64,000 nucleotides of DNA, from the NCBI GenBank assembly GCA_016214855.1, contig JACRMT010000013.1:62001-126000 (forward strand), written 5' to 3'. This document shows, piece by piece, positions 23,412 to 32,709 of the stretch; the stretch's first letter is position 1, and every line of letters begins with the position of its first letter. The stretch is from Nitrospirota bacterium (GTDB lineage Bacteria; Nitrospirota; Thermodesulfovibrionia; Thermodesulfovibrionales; UBA6898). The position numbers and the translations under genes are program-made. The notes below the pieces were generated by a model. The model had not been told where the DNA came from. It worked only from the letters and a program-made list of their open reading frames with translations, and searched no databases.

Positions 23412-26150
23412 CTACACTGCAAGAAAAAGAATCAGATAGAACAGCGCAAAAAGCAGGACAGGTCTGTATGCAGCTCTGTTGTCACTAAAGCTTATAGAAA
23501 ACCTATGCGCAACCTTCATGCTTATAGCAGAACCTGCCAGAAGGATCACGATCTGCAGCATCTTGATCGTAACAGATGATGCAGCAAAGGATGGAAGTGA
23601 GGCCTCCACCCCAATCTGCTTGCCAAGGACCTGAAGAAGCGTCCCTCCCATGGTGAGTACCCTCGTCAGATGAAAATTCACCTCAAAGGCTACACTGAGC
23701 GGTATCAGGCAATAGATGCCATATGCTGTTGCCCTTTGCGAGTTCTCCGAAACAGGGAAATACCGCCTGCCTGTCGCTGCAGCAAAAAGAACCGCTCCGC
23801 CAGTCATGCCGACGATGAGGAGAGCTGCATAAAGCCACCAGAGTGGCGCTGACCGAAGGGCATGAAACAGACCGACTTGTTCAAGCCCTCTGAAGATCTG
23901 CGTTCCGATAAGTGCTGAACCGATGATCACACCGCTCATCTCAAGGTTCGCCGAGGCCCAAAGCTCCTGCCCCGGGACGCGCAGATTAAATACCGGCGAG
24001 TTGTTCGGACAGATCTTTACACAGTTGCCGCAGAGCACACAGTTCTGATTTGAATGGAGTGAAAAAGGGCCCTCAAAGAGAGGACAGCCCTCGCCTTTTT
24101 CGTTGCCGACATAGCAGTCATGGTTCAGGCAGTTTGTGTTACAGATGTTATAGTTTGACCTGAGCTCAACAGCAGAGCAGCGTGATAGAAAGCCCACCAG
24201 TCCGCCCAGCGGGCAGAGATACCGGCACCAGGTCCGGCGCTCGAAAATATATCCGACAATGAGCGCCGATAGTGCAACCGTAAGCACGAGTATTGCTGTT
24301 GCCTTCGGTGAATGAGGCATATCAAAAACAGACTCGGCCCAGAATATGGAGGCGATCCCAACAGCCGTCAGGTAAATCCCATACGTGCGGATAATCTGCG
24401 GAACTTTGATCTTAAGTCCGAACGATCTGCCGATGAGATATCCGGTTGGACCCATAGGACAGGTACTGCACCACGACCGGGCGAGAAAGAAACTCCCAAG
24501 AACCACAGCCGGCTCCCAAAATGCCCAGGTAAGCACAAGGGCTAGATTGCGATTCGGGTCCTGACTGCCGAAAAAGCCGAGCAGTATGATCAGAGCTATG
24601 CCAGGCAGGGCAGCCACCTGTAGTGCGACCGGGAACTTTTTGTTAAGAAAAAGATTTTTGATCTTGTCATAGCTGAAAAGATCAAAGGCAATCTGGCCGC
24701 TGACAGGCGGCGGGCTGAGAAAGATATGCCCGGAAGAGAGCATGCAGTCTTGACAGATAGACATAGCCCTGCGAACGGCGCTCGCGAGCTCATCGTGGTT
24801 GCCGGGCCAGTCATATGCCATGATCGCCTTGTACGCGTCTTCGTCGAGGCCATCGATCGTCAGGCCGAGCTGCCGGTTGTAACGGTGAATATAGTGTTCA
24901 ACGGTCTCCCGGATATCCTTTTTCCTTAATCTCAGCGGCGGGAGCATGATCCGGGTCGTACCGATCAGATCAAGAAGCTGCTGGCTGAACATTCCCTGTG
25001 CTGCGAGCATTTCGATATCGGCATGCGTGGTTGCAAGCACACGGACCCTTGCTCTCAGCGGAGTTGCGTCCCCGAAGGCGCAAAACGCGCCCGACAGGAG
25101 ATAATCGGCGAGCATCGACTGTGCCGCTGCGGACAGGAGATCGATATTCTCGACGATGACAGCGCCGTTGTCTGCGAGTTGAAACAGGCCGATCCGTCTG
25201 CCCGTGCGGGAAGGCAGGGATTCTTTTGACCTTCCGAAAAGTGCGCTTATCTGAATCATTTCGAGGCTTAACCCTTTTTCGTAAGAGCCTTGATCGGAAA
25301 AGCCGACAGAGGCACCTGCGTCATAGGTAAAGAGATTGCCGTCGGTACGATGGATGAGAGCAGCAGCATCCCAGAGCTCGGTACCCGCCTCCCCCTGGAC
25401 CAGCACATGCCCGTCTTCACCGGCGGCCTTGTCAATCTCGTCGAGGGCCTTGCGGATAACCGCCGTGCTGCCGAGGATTATTGGGGTATGCCTGCTGTTT
25501 TGTTCGGAGATGAATGCGCGGTATGCATCCTCAACAGCCTTTGCATCGGCGATCCGATCGGACCCTTTCATCAGACGTTCGGCAAGCACCCGGACAAATC
25601 CCCGCATAACAGACGGATTGGCTGCAAGCATTGAGTCGAAAACAGGCTTCGGCACAGAGATCAGCACGGTCCGTTCTTTGGTCGTGGCCGTAGAGGCGCG
25701 GTCAGCTCCGGTCAGGAGGGCAAGCTCGCCAAAACCCTCTCCTGGCCCAAGCACGGTAGTAGGGATCTCCCGTCCACTCTCACACGTCCGCGAAAGCGCA
25801 ACACTGCCTGATACGATGATAAAGTAGCTGTCGCCCCTGTCATGCTGTCTGAAAATAACCGCATCCTCCGGCAGCGCCAGATGGAGAGACTGGCTTGCGA
25901 TCGCCAGCAGCGAACTGACCGGTACAGGCTCAAACAAGGCAATATCCCGCAGACAGTCCTCTCGCTGTCGCAGCAGGCAACGCTGAAGGATCCTTTCGCT
26001 GATCCAGCCGTTTTCGGCCATGATAACGCCGATATACCGATGCTCGCCCTTTTTTATGAGTGCAGACTGGATATCAAGCGCCTTCTGAAGGTAATGCCTC
26101 GCTTCAGGCAGTTCACGGAGCAGATATTGTCCAAATGGCGTAATGTTCAT
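23412..26150 (-). CDS. Fusion protein: cNMP-binding, degenerate NtrC-type AAA+, and NapH-like polyferredoxin membrane module
   Basis: 912 residues in one frame. About 1-70 is a small helical domain. About 72-200 is a cyclic-nucleotide-binding fold (PGEGFGELALLTGADRAST). About 222-465 follows sigma-54 activator AAA+ layout (LPPLRLRKKDI, YDWPGNHDELASAVRRA). However, the Walker A is GEAGTELW with no Lys, Walker B is VIVENIDLL, and GAFTGA and the HTH are absent. About 505-912 has several membrane helices with NapH/CcoG-like Cys motifs: SWCSTCPMGPTGY (559), WCRYLCPLGG (641), a Cys-rich stretch (670-690) and CVLCGNCVKICPNNSP (704-719). The soluble half probably senses a nucleotide and tunes electron transfer by the membrane half; that is inference. 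It is monocistronic as far as can be seen. Confidence 0.82.
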   Translation of the reverse strand: MNITPFGQYLLRELPEARHYLQKALDIQSALIKKGEHRYIGVIMAENGWISERILQRCLLRQREDCLRDIALFEPVPVSSLLAIASQSLHLALPEDAVIFRQHDRGDSYFIIVSGSVALSRTCESGREIPTTVLGPGEGFGELALLTGADRASTATTKERTVLISVPKPVFDSMLAANPSVMRGFVRVLAERLMKGSDRIADAKAVEDAYRAFISEQNSRHTPIILGSTAVIRKALDEIDKAAGEDGHVLVQGEAGTELWDAAALIHRTDGNLFTYDAGASVGFSDQGSYEKGLSLEMIQISALFGRSKESLPSRTGRRIGLFQLADNGAVIVENIDLLSAAAQSMLADYLLSGAFCAFGDATPLRARVRVLATTHADIEMLAAQGMFSQQLLDLIGTTRIMLPPLRLRKKDIRETVEHYIHRYNRQLGLTIDGLDEDAYKAIMAYDWPGNHDELASAVRRAMSICQDCMLSSGHIFLSPPPVSGQIAFDLFSYDKIKNLFLNKKFPVALQVAALPGIALIILLGFFGSQDPNRNLALVLTWAFWEPAVVLGSFFLARSWCSTCPMGPTGYLIGRSFGLKIKVPQIIRTYGIYLTAVGIASIFWAESVFDMPHSPKATAILVLTVALSALIVGYIFERRTWCRYLCPLGGLVGFLSRCSAVELRSNYNICNTNCLNHDCYVGNEKGEGCPLFEGPFSLHSNQNCVLCGNCVKICPNNSPVFNLRVPGQELWASANLEMSGVIIGSALIGTQIFRGLEQVGLFHALRSAPLWWLYAALLIVGMTGGAVLFAAATGRRYFPVSENSQRATAYGIYCLIPLSVAFEVNFHLTRVLTMGGTLLQVLGKQIGVEASLPSFAASSVTIKMLQIVILLAGSAISMKVAHRFSISFSDNRAAYRPVLLFALFYLILFLAV

Positions 26151-26216
26151 GGCACAACAGCCTTCGGATCAGCGACCATGATCCTGGCTTCTCCAGATTG
26201 ATGCATCAGTCTGTTT

Positions 26217-26813
26217 TTACGGCCTCACAAAAACAAAGGCTTCCTTTTCCATAAATACGTTTTGGTCCTTTCCGTATTTTTTTAGAAAGTCAGCCCACTC
26301 TGCAGCTGTTGCGGTAAACAGATAGGTCTTCTGCTCCTGATGCCAAACTGAAGGCAGCGAAACCGTCTTGTTCTTCACGGCTGCTTCCATCCAGGAGGCA
26401 TCCAGAGGGATGATCTTCATGGTCTTTTCCTCTAATATTACCCGGGAAACGGTATGCACCGGCGTAACATGCAGCACCCACCAAAAGCTCAATACCTCGG
26501 GAGGAGAGTCCGCAATCGCATCGAGAAAGAGCATATCATCAACCCTGAAAAACCTTGAAGAAAGCGTTGCCGATGATCCCTTGAAGTCAGGTATCGTTAT
26601 TTTATCTGCAGAAAAGAGCCATTCCCTGTTCAGTCCCTCCTCTGTCTTGCCCTCTTTCAGAATCCACTTGCCGTTTAATGCAGGCATATCGGCTATGGAC
26701 TCTTTGCTATAAAAAGGGTTGACAGAGTGAACAATACAGCCGTTCAGAACGACTAAAGAAATTATTAAGATAAAAAGGATAAAAACAGATTTCGATACTG
26801 ATCCAGGTCTCAT
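26217..26813 (-). CDS. Lipoprotein of unknown function
   Basis: 198 residues. Signal peptide with lipobox VLNGC (Cys26) after a long hydrophobic run. The mature protein is beta-rich with the phrases ALNGKWILKEGKTEEG and LPSVWHQEQKTYLFTATAAEWADFL. I do not recognise a named family. It follows the JAMM/cysteine synthase pair by 34 bases on the same strand and may share its transcript. Confidence 0.7.
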   Translation of the reverse strand: MRPGSVSKSVFILFILIISLVVLNGCIVHSVNPFYSKESIADMPALNGKWILKEGKTEEGLNREWLFSADKITIPDFKGSSATLSSRFFRVDDMLFLDAIADSPPEVLSFWWVLHVTPVHTVSRVILEEKTMKIIPLDASWMEAAVKNKTVSLPSVWHQEQKTYLFTATAAEWADFLKKYGKDQNVFMEKEAFVFVRP

Positions 26814-26846
26814 ACGTGCCCTCCCATTACATACTATGCAGCTGTT

Positions 26847-27290
26847 TCATTGTATCACACTGATAAAGTCCTGCTTTTCAGCATTCCAGAGGAACCCCCT
26901 GATCTCTCGCACCTGTCCCTCATACACGGCAACAACCAGATGCGTGGCATCAGGGAACTCCGGATCTCCAAAGACGGTCTGGACCTCTTTGTCCATGGCC
27001 GAGAAATAAGCCCCGCAGTCTATATGCGAATGATAGAATGCGATCACCTTTTCGCCCCGTGCAGCAGCCTCGTTGACAATGCGCTCCATTTCCTGACGGT
27101 CTATGGCATAGGCCTGGCGGCTGGTACGCGGATGCGTTTCAGGGTCCTGCGCATGAAGTTCATCCTGCAGGTTCCTGCATCTATGCACCTTCTGAACGCT
27201 GCCGTTGCCGACCACCAGTCCGCAACACTCGGCAGGATACTCCTCTTTGGCATGGTCCGAGACAGCCATGATAACGTCGGATGTCAGCAT
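26847..27290 (-). CDS. JAMM/MPN-family metalloprotease (Mec/M67-like)
   Basis: 147 residues. The JAMM zinc motif is complete: Glu in EYPAECCGLVVG (about 21) and H-x-H-x7-S-x2-D in YHSHIDCGAYFSAMD (about 90-104). In Mycobacterium the homologue Mec releases newly made cysteine from the carrier CysO next to cysM. Here the gene is 8 bases after a cysteine synthase, which suggests the same chemistry, but no CysO-like ubiquitin-fold carrier is encoded nearby. Confidence 0.82.
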   Translation of the reverse strand: MLTSDVIMAVSDHAKEEYPAECCGLVVGNGSVQKVHRCRNLQDELHAQDPETHPRTSRQAYAIDRQEMERIVNEAAARGEKVIAFYHSHIDCGAYFSAMDKEVQTVFGDPEFPDATHLVVAVYEGQVREIRGFLWNAEKQDFISVIQ

Positions 27291-27298
27291 AGTCCTTC

Positions 27299-28228
27299 CT
27301 ATAGCTCCCTGCTCAGGTAGCGGTCCCCACCGTCAGGGAACATTACAACAATAACCGCCTGCTCAAGCTTTTCAGCCGCCTTAAGCGCTGCGGACAAGGC
27401 CGCGCCAGAGGAATGACCCACAAACAGGCCTTCTTCCCGCGCCAGCCTCCTGGTCATAGCAAAGGCTGCTTCAGTATTGACAGTCAGACGTTCATCCGGA
27501 AAGCCCTTGTCGAAAACAGCAGGTACGATAGCGCCTTCTTCAAGATATTTCATGCCCTCAATGCCGTGCATGGCATCATCAGGGTGAACAGAGATGATCT
27601 TAACCGCCGGGTTATGCTCCCTGAGCGCTCTTCCTGCTCCCATGATCGTACCGCCAGTGCCGACACAGGCCACGAAATGAGTAACGGTCCCTTTGGTCCG
27701 GCTTATTATTTCAGGGCCAGTGGTCAGAGAATGCGCTTCAGGATTTGAAGGATTGTTATACTGGTCAGGCTGAAAATATCGGTCAGGGTCCCTGCCCACG
27801 ATCTCCTTGGCAAGCCTGATGGCACCGTCAGCCCCTTCAAACGGACTGGAAAATATCAACTCTGCGCCGAAACCGGCAATGATCTTTTTGCGCTCAATGC
27901 CTGCGTTTTCCGGAATCACTATTTTCACACAATAGCCCTTAACAGCGCCGATCATTGCATAGGCAATACCGGTATTCCCTGATGAGGAGTCGATGATCGT
28001 CCTGTCCCGGGTGAGAAGTCCGGCAGCCTCAGCATCACTGATCATGTTTAACGCTGCCCGGTCTTTAACTGAGCCTCCGGGATTGCCTCTCTCGACCTTG
28101 GCGTAGATCCTGACCTTCGTGTTCAGGTGCGCTGAGATCTTTGCAATCCTTACAAGAGGTGTTTTCCCCACCAGGTCAATTACTGATCCCACCTGGCCCT
28201 GCTCTCTTTCATCATATGGTCTTGTCAT
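27299..28228 (-). CDS. cysM: Cysteine synthase, CysM/CysK type
   Basis: 309 residues from ATG 28228 (the frame extends to 28279, but family homology starts at IDLVGKTPLVRI). The PLP lysine is in GNPGGSVKDRAA (about 52), the PLP-phosphate loop is SSSGNTGIAYA (about 83) and a second glycine loop is VGTGGTIMGAG (about 188). It makes cysteine from an activated serine and sulfide or a sulfur carrier. Pairing with a JAMM protease favours the carrier-dependent CysM branch over plain CysK; that is inference. Confidence 0.88.
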   Translation of the reverse strand: MTRPYDEREQGQVGSVIDLVGKTPLVRIAKISAHLNTKVRIYAKVERGNPGGSVKDRAALNMISDAEAAGLLTRDRTIIDSSSGNTGIAYAMIGAVKGYCVKIVIPENAGIERKKIIAGFGAELIFSSPFEGADGAIRLAKEIVGRDPDRYFQPDQYNNPSNPEAHSLTTGPEIISRTKGTVTHFVACVGTGGTIMGAGRALREHNPAVKIISVHPDDAMHGIEGMKYLEEGAIVPAVFDKGFPDERLTVNTEAAFAMTRRLAREEGLFVGHSSGAALSAALKAAEKLEQAVIVVMFPDGGDRYLSREL

Positions 28229-28315
28229 GAGTGGATCATTATAACAGACAACAGCAGGGGCAGGCACTGCCATCAACATGGCAGGGAAAGCTCAAGATCA
28301 GGCCTGCTATATTAA

Positions 28316-28344
28316 TTGAAAATAACATAGGGGTATGATAATCT
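28316..28344 (+). promoter_or_regulatory. Sigma-70-type promoter of the iorA operon
   Basis: TTGAAA (28316-28321) and TAATCT (28339-28344) are spaced by 17 bases. The predicted start of transcription lies about 20 bases before the iorA ATG. Confidence 0.55.
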
Positions 28345-28371
28345 AAACCTCATTTACAATAAGATAACCTC

Positions 28372-30210
28372 ATGAAAAATAAGAAGAACATCGGAGAAAA
28401 AGTTCTGTTTTCCGGCAATGAAGCGATTGCCCGGGGCGCATATGAAGCAGGGGTGAAGGTCGCCTCCGGCTATCCGGGCACGCCTTCCACCGAAATACTC
28501 GAAAACCTCTGCCCCTATGAAGGAGTTTACACAGAGTGGGCTCCGAACGAAAAAGTTGCTCTTGAAGTTGCACTGGGGGCCTCTTTTGCCGGGGCCCGTG
28601 CTTTGGCAACCATGAAGCATGTCGGACTGAACGTTGCCGCTGATCCGCTCTTTACCGCAGCATATACCGGCGTCAAGGGCGGCCTGGTGATCGTCACGGC
28701 AGACGATCCCGAGATGCACAGTTCCCAGAACGAACAGGACAACCGGAACTATGCATACGCAGCAAAAGTGCCGATGCTGGAACCCTCAGATGCAGCAGAG
28801 GCAAAAGATTTTCTTAAAATCGCATACAGGATAAGCGAGGAATTTGATACGCCGGTCCTTTTCAGAACGACCACAAGGGTCGCCCATGTAAAAGGCATCA
28901 TCACCATAGGCGAAACAGAGAGTTCGAAAGCCACGCTCGGCATTGAAAAGATGCCGGAGAAGTTCGTCATGCTTCCTGCACATGCGCGCAGACGCAGGGT
29001 TGAGCTCGAAAACCGGATGACCCGCCTCAGGGAATTTGCAGAGACATTTCCGGAAAACCGCATTGAATGGGCAGACAAGGATCGGGGGTTCATAACGTCG
29101 GGCGTCTCCTATCTTTATGTAAAAGAGGCCTTTCCCGCTGCTTCGGTCCTGAAGCTCGGCATGGCATATCCCTTTCCTGACCGAATGATCAGGGACTTTG
29201 CGTCTCAGATAAAGGAACTCTTTGTTGTGGAAGAGCTCGATCCGTTCATAGAAAATCATGTAAGGGCAATGGGCATCTCCTGCAAAGGCAAGGAGCTGAT
29301 ACCCGCCATGGGAGAACTGAATTCCCAGATCATAAGAAAGTCGATCACCGGCGAATCTGCAGGTGCCTCCTTCGAGCCTGTACAGATCCCGATGAGACCG
29401 CCGAACCTCTGCGCAGGATGTCCGCACAGGGGCATATTTCATGCGATCTCAAAACTGAAGGTATTTGTGGCGGGCGACATCGGCTGCTATACGCTTGCGG
29501 CACTCAAGCCGCTTTCGTCCATGGACTCCTGCATCTGTATGGGTGCAAGCATCGGCACTGCGTTCGGCATGGAAAAGGCGTTAGGCAAGGACTCTCTCGG
29601 CAAGATCGTTGCCGTGATCGGCGATTCGACATTTATGCATTCAGGCATTACCGGGCTTATTGATGTTGTCTATAACCGGGGGTTTTCTACGGTCATTATC
29701 CTTGACAACAGAACGACCGGCATGACCGGACACCAGCCGAACCCTTCAACCGGCACGACACTCGGCGGTGACAGCGGCGCCGGCATTGACATCGAGGCGC
29801 TCTGCAGGGCTGTCGGCGTAAAGCATATTGTAACGCTCAATCCCCATGAGCACGAGCAGGCCGAAAAGATCCTGAAACAGGAGATCGAGCGGCCCGAGCC
29901 TTCTGTCATCATCACCAAGGCGCCCTGCGCCCTGCTTCCCGAGATGAAGAAGCGCAAGGACAAAAGAATTCATACAGTCATCGAAGCCAACTGCACAGGA
30001 TGCAGATCATGCCTCAGGATCGGCTGTCCTGCCATCGAGTGGGTGCCGCTCACGCCGGCAGAGGCAAAACAGCTCGGCTACAAAGAGACCCAGAAGGGCC
30101 ATTCACATATCAACATGGTCATGTGCGATGGCTGCGGCCAGTGTGCGCCGCTCTGCAAGTTCAAGGCGATAGTCGTGGCAGGCCCGGGCAATGGTAATAA
30201 GAATGGATAA
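28372..30210 (+). CDS. iorA: Indolepyruvate ferredoxin oxidoreductase, alpha subunit
   Basis: 612 residues. The N-terminal pyrimidine-binding part begins with LFSGNEAIARGAYEAGV and SGYPGTPSTEI. The TPP-binding segment is GDSTFMHSGITGLIDVVYNRG with NRTTGMTGHQPNP after it. The C-terminal ferredoxin domain has two [4Fe-4S] motifs, CTGCRSCLRIGCPAI (about 544) and CDGCGQCAPLCKF (about 584). With IorB it oxidatively decarboxylates aryl-pyruvates to aryl-acetyl-CoA while reducing ferredoxin, or runs in reverse. It is first in an operon with iorB and paaK. No strong ribosome site precedes the ATG. Confidence 0.93.
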   Translation: MKNKKNIGEKVLFSGNEAIARGAYEAGVKVASGYPGTPSTEILENLCPYEGVYTEWAPNEKVALEVALGASFAGARALATMKHVGLNVAADPLFTAAYTGVKGGLVIVTADDPEMHSSQNEQDNRNYAYAAKVPMLEPSDAAEAKDFLKIAYRISEEFDTPVLFRTTTRVAHVKGIITIGETESSKATLGIEKMPEKFVMLPAHARRRRVELENRMTRLREFAETFPENRIEWADKDRGFITSGVSYLYVKEAFPAASVLKLGMAYPFPDRMIRDFASQIKELFVVEELDPFIENHVRAMGISCKGKELIPAMGELNSQIIRKSITGESAGASFEPVQIPMRPPNLCAGCPHRGIFHAISKLKVFVAGDIGCYTLAALKPLSSMDSCICMGASIGTAFGMEKALGKDSLGKIVAVIGDSTFMHSGITGLIDVVYNRGFSTVIILDNRTTGMTGHQPNPSTGTTLGGDSGAGIDIEALCRAVGVKHIVTLNPHEHEQAEKILKQEIERPEPSVIITKAPCALLPEMKKRKDKRIHTVIEANCTGCRSCLRIGCPAIEWVPLTPAEAKQLGYKETQKGHSHINMVMCDGCGQCAPLCKFKAIVVAGPGNGNKNG

Positions 30211-30799
30211 GGTCATGAACCTTTTTCTCTGCGGGGTCGGCGGACAGGGTATCCTCCTTGCCAGCGAGGTGATCTCATCTGCCTGCATGAATGCAGGCTT
30301 TGACGTAAAACAGAGCGAGGTGCATGGCATGGCCCAGCGCGGCGGATCGGTCATCTCTCATATCCGCTTCGGTAATAAGGTCCACTCACCACTCATCGAG
30401 TCAGGTGGTGCGGACTTTGTGGTCTCCTTTGAGATGCTTGAAGCGCTTCGTTATCTCCCCTATATGAACAAGGATACAAAGGTGATCGTGAATACGCAGA
30501 AGATCCTTCCTGCGCCGGTTGCGACCGGCATGGATACGTATCCTGCTGATGTCCTTGACCAGCTTGGCGGTCGGGGGCTTTCGCTCTTCCCTGTCGACGC
30601 CTTTGATATCGCACAATCGATAGGCGAAACCAGGGCGGTCAATATGGTGCTGGTCGGCGCACTTTCCGCCTTCCTGCCTCTTGACGAAAAGGCATTCATG
30701 CAGGTGATCGAACAACGGATACCGGAGAAGATCAGAAAAGTGAATATTGAGGCATTTCTTAAAGGTAAAGAGGCAGTCAGAATTCAGCTTGCACGCTGA
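30203..30799 (+). CDS. iorB: Indolepyruvate ferredoxin oxidoreductase, beta subunit
   Basis: 198 residues from ATG 30203, which overlaps the iorA stop (ATGGATAA); ATG 30191 and 30215 are alternatives. Gamma-type 2-oxoacid oxidoreductase features are present: [17 protein letters not shown] at the start, [16 protein letters not shown] (about 40), and [18 protein letters not shown] (about 72). It completes the two-subunit enzyme with IorA. Confidence 0.92.
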   Translation: MDKVMNLFLCGVGGQGILLASEVISSACMNAGFDVKQSEVHGMAQRGGSVISHIRFGNKVHSPLIESGGADFVVSFEMLEALRYLPYMNKDTKVIVNTQKILPAPVATGMDTYPADVLDQLGGRGLSLFPVDAFDIAQSIGETRAVNMVLVGALSAFLPLDEKAFMQVIEQRIPEKIRKVNIEAFLKGKEAVRIQLAR

Positions 30800-30839
30800 C
30801 AAGCTGGCAGGCCGGCAAGCAGGAGGCACTGAGAATATT

Positions 30840-32141
30840 ATGATATGGAATGAAGAGTTCGAAACCCTGCCGCGTGAGGCATTAGAGGCCCTTCAGCTCA
30901 AGCGGCTGAAGAATCTTGTTGAGCGGGTCTATACCGCTGTTCCCTATTATCGTGAAAAGATGGACAAGGCCGGCGTAAAGCCGACGGACATCAAGAGCCT
31001 TTCCGACCTCCGGAAACTGCCGTTCACCACCAAAGAAGATCTGCGCCTGAACTATCCCTTCGGTCTTTTCGCCGTTCCTTTTGAGAAGGTCGTAAGGATC
31101 CATGCCTCATCAGGCACCACAGGCAAGCCTACCGTTGTGGGCTATACAAAAAATGATATTGATGCCTGGGCAGAGCTCATGGCACGGACACTTTCGGCAG
31201 GAGGCGCACATCCCGGCGATGTGGTGCATAATGCCTATGGGTATGGATTGTTCACCGGAGGCCTCGGGGCCCATTACGGGGCAGAACGGCTCGGCGCCGC
31301 AGTCATCCCCATCTCCGGCGGGAACTCCAAGCGCCAGATCATGCTGATGCAGGACTTCGGCTCAACCGTGCTTATGTGCACACCTTCGTATGCCCTGAAC
31401 CTCGCTGATGTCATGAAAGAGATGAACGTTGATCCCAAAAGCCTGAAACTCCGTGTAGGCCTCTTCGGCGCAGAACCCTGGTCAGAGAATATGCGGCAGG
31501 AGATAGAGGCACGCCTGAATATCAAGGCCATAGACATCTTCGGCCTGAGCGAGGTCATGGGACCGGGTGTCGCTTCCGAATGCATTGAAGAGAAGCACGG
31601 CCTCCATGTCTTCGAGGATTATTTCATCCCCGAGATCGTGAATCCGGAGACCTTTGAGCCTGTGCCGCATGGAGAATTGGGCGAACTGGTCTTTACGACA
31701 CTCACCAAAGAGGCCTTCCCGGTGATCCGCTATCGCACGAAAGACCTGTCGAGGATCATTGATGCACCCTGCTCCTGCGGCAGGACCTTCCACCGGATGC
31801 AGCGCATCACCGGCAGAACCGACGACATGCTGATCATCAGGGGTGTGAATGTCTTCCCTTCGCAGATCGAGCATGTGCTGATGTCCATCGAAGGCGTTGA
31901 GCCCCATTACCAGATCATTGTTGACCGGCAGGCATCCCTCGATATCATGGAGGTGCAGGTCGAGGTGAGTGAGAACATCTTCTCTGACGAGATCAAGGTG
32001 CTCGAAAAACTGGGCAAGAGGATCGAGCGGGAGATCAAGGACCTTCTTGGCGTCTCCTGCAAGGTGAAGCTCGTTGAGCCGAAGACCATTCAGAGGTCTG
32101 AGGGCAAGGCAAAACGGGTGATCGATAACAGGAAACTGTAG
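30840..32141 (+). CDS. paaK: Phenylacetate-CoA ligase family protein, copy 1
   Basis: 433 residues from ATG 30840. The AMP-binding motif is [19 protein letters not shown] (about 88-106), with [15 protein letters not shown] (about 236), [20 protein letters not shown] (about 325) and a C-terminal [15 protein letters not shown] typical of PaaK. It activates aryl-acetates to CoA thioesters using ATP, making or using the product of the IorAB reaction. It is closely related to the copy at 37418-38716. Confidence 0.92.
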   Translation: MIWNEEFETLPREALEALQLKRLKNLVERVYTAVPYYREKMDKAGVKPTDIKSLSDLRKLPFTTKEDLRLNYPFGLFAVPFEKVVRIHASSGTTGKPTVVGYTKNDIDAWAELMARTLSAGGAHPGDVVHNAYGYGLFTGGLGAHYGAERLGAAVIPISGGNSKRQIMLMQDFGSTVLMCTPSYALNLADVMKEMNVDPKSLKLRVGLFGAEPWSENMRQEIEARLNIKAIDIFGLSEVMGPGVASECIEEKHGLHVFEDYFIPEIVNPETFEPVPHGELGELVFTTLTKEAFPVIRYRTKDLSRIIDAPCSCGRTFHRMQRITGRTDDMLIIRGVNVFPSQIEHVLMSIEGVEPHYQIIVDRQASLDIMEVQVEVSENIFSDEIKVLEKLGKRIEREIKDLLGVSCKVKLVEPKTIQRSEGKAKRVIDNRKL

Positions 32142-32147
32142 AATAAG

Positions 32148-32228
32148 CACTCAGCGATCAGCCTTCAGCTCTCAGCAAAAGATATTATTGCAGTATGTTT
32201 TAGCTGACTGCTGAAAGCTGACAGCTTT
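32148..32228. repeat. GCTGA-type long inverted repeat after paaK copy 1
   Basis: The left half CAGCGATCAGCCTTCAGCTC and the right half TAGCTGACTGCTGAAAGCTGA are inverted around an AT-rich spacer, so the RNA can form a long hairpin. A related element with a matching spacer (ATT.TTGC.G) follows paaK copy 2 at 38721-38812. Confidence 0.65.
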
Positions 32229-32245
32229 GTTAACAGGAGGTTATT

Positions 32246-32677
32246 ATGAAAGTCGAGCAGATATCCGTATTTCTGGAAAATAAGTCAGGAAGGCTTGCAG
32301 AGGTTGCAACCGTGCTTGCAGCGGCTGGGATCAACATCCGCGCCCTCTCCCTTGCAGACACCACAGACTTCGGCATCCTGCGTCTTATCGTGAATGACAC
32401 GGAAAAGGCAAAACAGGTGCTGAAGGACCATGGCTTCACCGTCGGCAAGACCGAGGTGATCGGCGTTGAGGTGGCGGACAAGCCGGGCGGTCTGGCAGAG
32501 ATTCTGAATGTGATGAAGGCCAACAGCATAAATGTTGAGTATATGTATGCCTTTGTGCAGAAGTCTGCAGGGAATGCGGTCATTATCTTCCGCTTCGACG
32601 AACTGGAAAAGGCGATCGAAGCGCTGCAGAAGGCAGGTATCAGGATCATGAAAGGCGAAGAGATCTATTCGGTCTGA
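32246..32677 (+). CDS. Tandem ACT-domain protein
   Basis: 143 residues made of two ACT domains: [20 protein letters not shown] (residues 5-24) and [20 protein letters not shown] (about 76-95). This matches a small regulatory family found beside paaK and iorAB in many anaerobes. ACT domains bind amino acids, so it probably senses aromatic or branched-chain amino acids and adjusts a neighbouring enzyme. It lacks any catalytic domain. Confidence 0.85.
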   Translation: MKVEQISVFLENKSGRLAEVATVLAAAGINIRALSLADTTDFGILRLIVNDTEKAKQVLKDHGFTVGKTEVIGVEVADKPGGLAEILNVMKANSINVEYMYAFVQKSAGNAVIIFRFDELEKAIEALQKAGIRIMKGEEIYSV

Positions 32678-32709
32678 ATCTATTAATCCAGTAAAGGGAG
32701 GTACAACGT

